Assembly (NCBI GenBank): GCA_002400085.1
Contig: DHEX01000086.1
Coordinates: forward strand, 31,851 to 54,400
Length of the DNA: 22,550 nucleotides
Direction of reading: 5' to 3'
Source of the DNA: Clostridiaceae bacterium UBA4839
GTDB lineage: Bacteria; Bacillota; Clostridia; Clostridiales; Caloramatoraceae
In this document: one piece after another, positions 21,096 through 22,550 of the stretch
Position numbering within the stretch: position 1 is the first letter of the stretch
How the letters are laid out: each line of letters opens with the position of its first letter
Program-made: the position numbers and the translations under genes
The notes under the pieces: generated by a model
Databases searched by the model: none
Told to the model about the DNA's origin: nothing
Seen by the model: the letters and a program-made list of their open reading frames with translations, nothing else

Positions 21096-22076
21096 ATGTT
21101 AAGGTCACTTTTTTCAGGTGTTAGTGGAATGAAAAGTCAGCAGACAAAAATGGATGTTATAGGCAATAACGTTGCTAATGTAAGTACTACAGCTTTTAAA
21201 TCTGGAAGGGCTACATTTAAGGATGCATTAAGCCAAACAGAGCAGGCAGCAAGCAGCCCAACAACTAATATGGGAGGTATAAATCCTAAATCTGTAGGGC
21301 TTGGTGTCAGCGTTTCAGCAATAGATACAAATATGGGACAAGGATATCTTCAGCCTACAGGGGGGAAAACAGATCTTGCAATTGAAGGAAACGGAATGTT
21401 TATTGTTAGTAAATTAAAGGATACAGATGTACCAACAAGTGCTACACCAGATCCTATGGAGGAGACATATTATACAAGGGATGGTTCATTTAAATTAGAC
21501 AAGGATGGGAACTTATTAACTGCAGATGGCTATTATGTAATGGGAAAAAGAGATACAGCTGTTTCTTTTGGTACTGGAGATGATACGTCTGCTATGGTTA
21601 CTATTCCTGATAAGGGTACTAAACAAGAACCAGTAACCATAGATGATACGACCAAATTGGCTGACTTAGAAAAAATTGTAATACCATTAACAACAGCTGA
21701 TAAAACAACAAATATAACAGATTTTTCAATTGAACAAGATGGAACTATAAAGGCTCTTTATGGAGAAGATACTGTCGTTATAGGAAAAATCGCAATGGCA
21801 ACATTTCAAAACGTGGCAGGACTTGAGAAAAAAGGTGGAAACCTCTACCAAGTATCTCCAAACTCTGGAGATGAAAACTCTGGAGATGAAAAAATAGGTA
21901 CAGCCAATTCTTCAGGTTTTGGTAAAATGGTCCAAGGGCATCTTGAAATGTCAAATGTGGACCTTGCAAATGAATTTACTGATATGATTATTACAAGCAG
22001 GGCTTTTCAGGCAAACTCAAGAACAATAACAACTTCTGATGAAATGCTTCAGGAACTTTTGAATTTAAAGAGATAA
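21096..22076 (+). CDS. flgE: Flagellar hook protein FlgE
   Basis: FlgE polymerises into the hook, the universal joint between rod and filament. The N-terminus MLRSLFSGVSGMKSQQTKMDVIGNNVANVSTTAFKSGRATFKDAL has the rod/hook-family NNVAN motif; YLQPTGGKTDLAIEGNGMFIV (about residues 84-104) and the C-terminal helix VDLANEFTDMIITSRAFQANSRTITTSDEMLQELLNLKR complete the axial core. The 326-residue length indicates a small surface domain. A perfect 15-bp tandem duplication (21861-21890) gives NSGDE twice at 256-265 in the exposed region. AAAGGAGGG precedes ATG 21096. A FlgG-type assignment is possible in principle, but the position after flgD favours FlgE. Confidence 0.94.
   Translation: MLRSLFSGVSGMKSQQTKMDVIGNNVANVSTTAFKSGRATFKDALSQTEQAASSPTTNMGGINPKSVGLGVSVSAIDTNMGQGYLQPTGGKTDLAIEGNGMFIVSKLKDTDVPTSATPDPMEETYYTRDGSFKLDKDGNLLTADGYYVMGKRDTAVSFGTGDDTSAMVTIPDKGTKQEPVTIDDTTKLADLEKIVIPLTTADKTTNITDFSIEQDGTIKALYGEDTVVIGKIAMATFQNVAGLEKKGGNLYQVSPNSGDENSGDEKIGTANSSGFGKMVQGHLEMSNVDLANEFTDMIITSRAFQANSRTITTSDEMLQELLNLKR
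21861..21890 (+). repeat. 15-bp perfect tandem duplication in flgE
   Basis: AACTCTGGAGATGAA occurs twice in direct succession (21861-21875, 21876-21890) and adds NSGDE in frame in a loop before the C-terminal axial segment. The perfect identity suggests a recent slippage event. Confidence 0.9.
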
Positions 22077-22087
22077 GAGGGTAGAAA

Positions 22088-22291
22088 ATGATTAAATTAA
22101 CTGGTTTAAATAATAAGGCACTTTATTTAAATCCCGATCTTTTTGAAAAGCTTGAGGTTACTCCTGATACAGTCATTACACTTTCTAATGGAAAAAAATA
22201 TGTTGTAAAAGAAAGCCCTGATGAAGTTATTGAATTGATAATTCAATTTAGGCGCAAATATATGTATTACATATCTGAGGTGATAAAATGA
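22088..22291 (+). CDS. flbD: FlbD/SwrD family motor-associated protein
   Basis: This 67-residue protein matches the small FlbD family: MIKLTGLNNKALYLNPDLFEKLEVTPDTVITLSNGKKYVVKESPDEVIELIIQFRR, with the conserved LNPDLIE-, PDTVITL-NGKKYVV- and V-ESP-EVI blocks. In Bacillus subtilis the homologue SwrD raises flagellar torque and supports swarming; its mode of action is unknown. The place just before the stator gene motA fits. GAGGGTAGAAA precedes ATG 22088. The stop overlaps the motA start as ATGA. Confidence 0.94.
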   Translation: MIKLTGLNNKALYLNPDLFEKLEVTPDTVITLSNGKKYVVKESPDEVIELIIQFRRKYMYYISEVIK

Positions 22292-22550
22292 AAAAAAGGG
22301 ATTTAAGTACAACTATTGGGCTAATATGTGGAGTTGCTGCCATTTTAATTAGTATGATGTGGGGTCAAGATGACCCCATTCAGGCTATGAAAGCTTATTA
22401 TGATACGCCATCTATTTTTATAACGGTTGTAGGTTCTTTTATGTCAATTGTTATTTGCTTTCCGCCTGAAACGCTAAAGCGGGTACCTGCTGCGCTGCAC
22501 AATGCTTTTATTTCTAAGGAGGTTCCAGCTAATGAGCTTATAAGTCAGTT
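22288..22550 (+). CDS. motA: Flagellar motor stator protein MotA, 5' part (cut by window end)
   Basis: MotA forms, with MotB, the proton- or sodium-driven stator. About 87 codons are present: MKKRDLSTTIGLICGVAAILISMMWG with the first membrane helix (about residues 8-26), then DDPIQAMKAYYDTPSIFITVVGSFMSIVICFPPE with the second (about 40-60), and the start of the cytosolic loop (LKRVPAALHNAFISKEVPANELISQ). GAGGTGAT 4 bp upstream and the ATGA overlap with flbD show coupling. The rest of the gene lies outside the window. An 8-bp hairpin (22360-22378) falls in codons 25-31. Confidence 0.96.
   Translation, partial: MKKRDLSTTIGLICGVAAILISMMWGQDDPIQAMKAYYDTPSIFITVVGSFMSIVICFPPETLKRVPAALHNAFISKEVPANELISQ
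22360..22378 (+). promoter_or_regulatory. Hairpin in the early motA coding region
   Basis: TGGGGTCA (22360-22367) and TGACCCCA (22371-22378) are perfect 8-bp arms with an AGA loop, unusually GC-rich for this region. It lies about 70 bp inside motA and could slow early translation, or be forced by the coding sequence (WGQDDP). Confidence 0.4.

Overview
The window is a low-G+C, AT-biased stretch that holds almost only flagellar genes, all on the + strand. Gene content and order (flgM-flgN-flgK-flgL-fliW-csrA-fliD, then flagellin, then flgB-flgC-fliE-F-G-H-I-J-K-flgD-x-flgE-flbD-motA), the FliW/CsrA pair, GGAGG-type ribosome binding sites and ATG/GTG/TTG starts point to a motile Gram-positive of the Clostridia, most like Clostridium sensu lato. 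The species cannot be fixed from the sequence alone.

Layout. (1) 26-4149: a late-gene operon behind a sigma-28-type promoter: anti-sigma factor FlgM, chaperone FlgN, hook-filament junction proteins FlgK and FlgL, and the regulators FliW and CsrA. (2) 4247-6242: filament cap FliD and a small FliT-like protein. (3) 6251-7258: a single short flagellin (272 aa) with its own sigma-28 promoter, a leader carrying a CsrA-type hairpin plus a Shine-Dalgarno site of CsrA type, and a strong terminator. (4) 7345-11065: an accessory insert of two genes, a family 2 glycosyltransferase with a long TPR tail and a TPR/Rossmann-like/SGNH protein. It is probably a flagellin glycan module and ends in a terminator. 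(5) 11076-12306: a third sigma-28 promoter, FlaG, a diverged FlaG-like protein, FliS and a terminator. (6) 12346-22550: a candidate sigma-A promoter with an upstream inverted repeat, then the start of the fla/che operon, which runs off the window inside motA.

How it works together. The large operon builds the basal body, export ATPase, rod, hook and hook-length control. Once FlgM is exported, sigma-28 would switch on the three late promoters. FliW, released from flagellin, would hold CsrA off the flagellin leader. The two-gene insert probably decorates the flagellin.

Points outside the standard picture: a GC-rich palindromic intergenic repeat family with one copy next to the glycosylation genes and two inside the fliJ-fliK gap; a 42-bp in-frame tandem repeat in fliK, the hook-length ruler gene; a diverged FlaG paralogue; and dyad symmetries at the flagellin and flgB promoters. 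No gene-free stretch exceeds about 245 bases. I saw no tRNA, rRNA, CRISPR array, transposase or phage gene.
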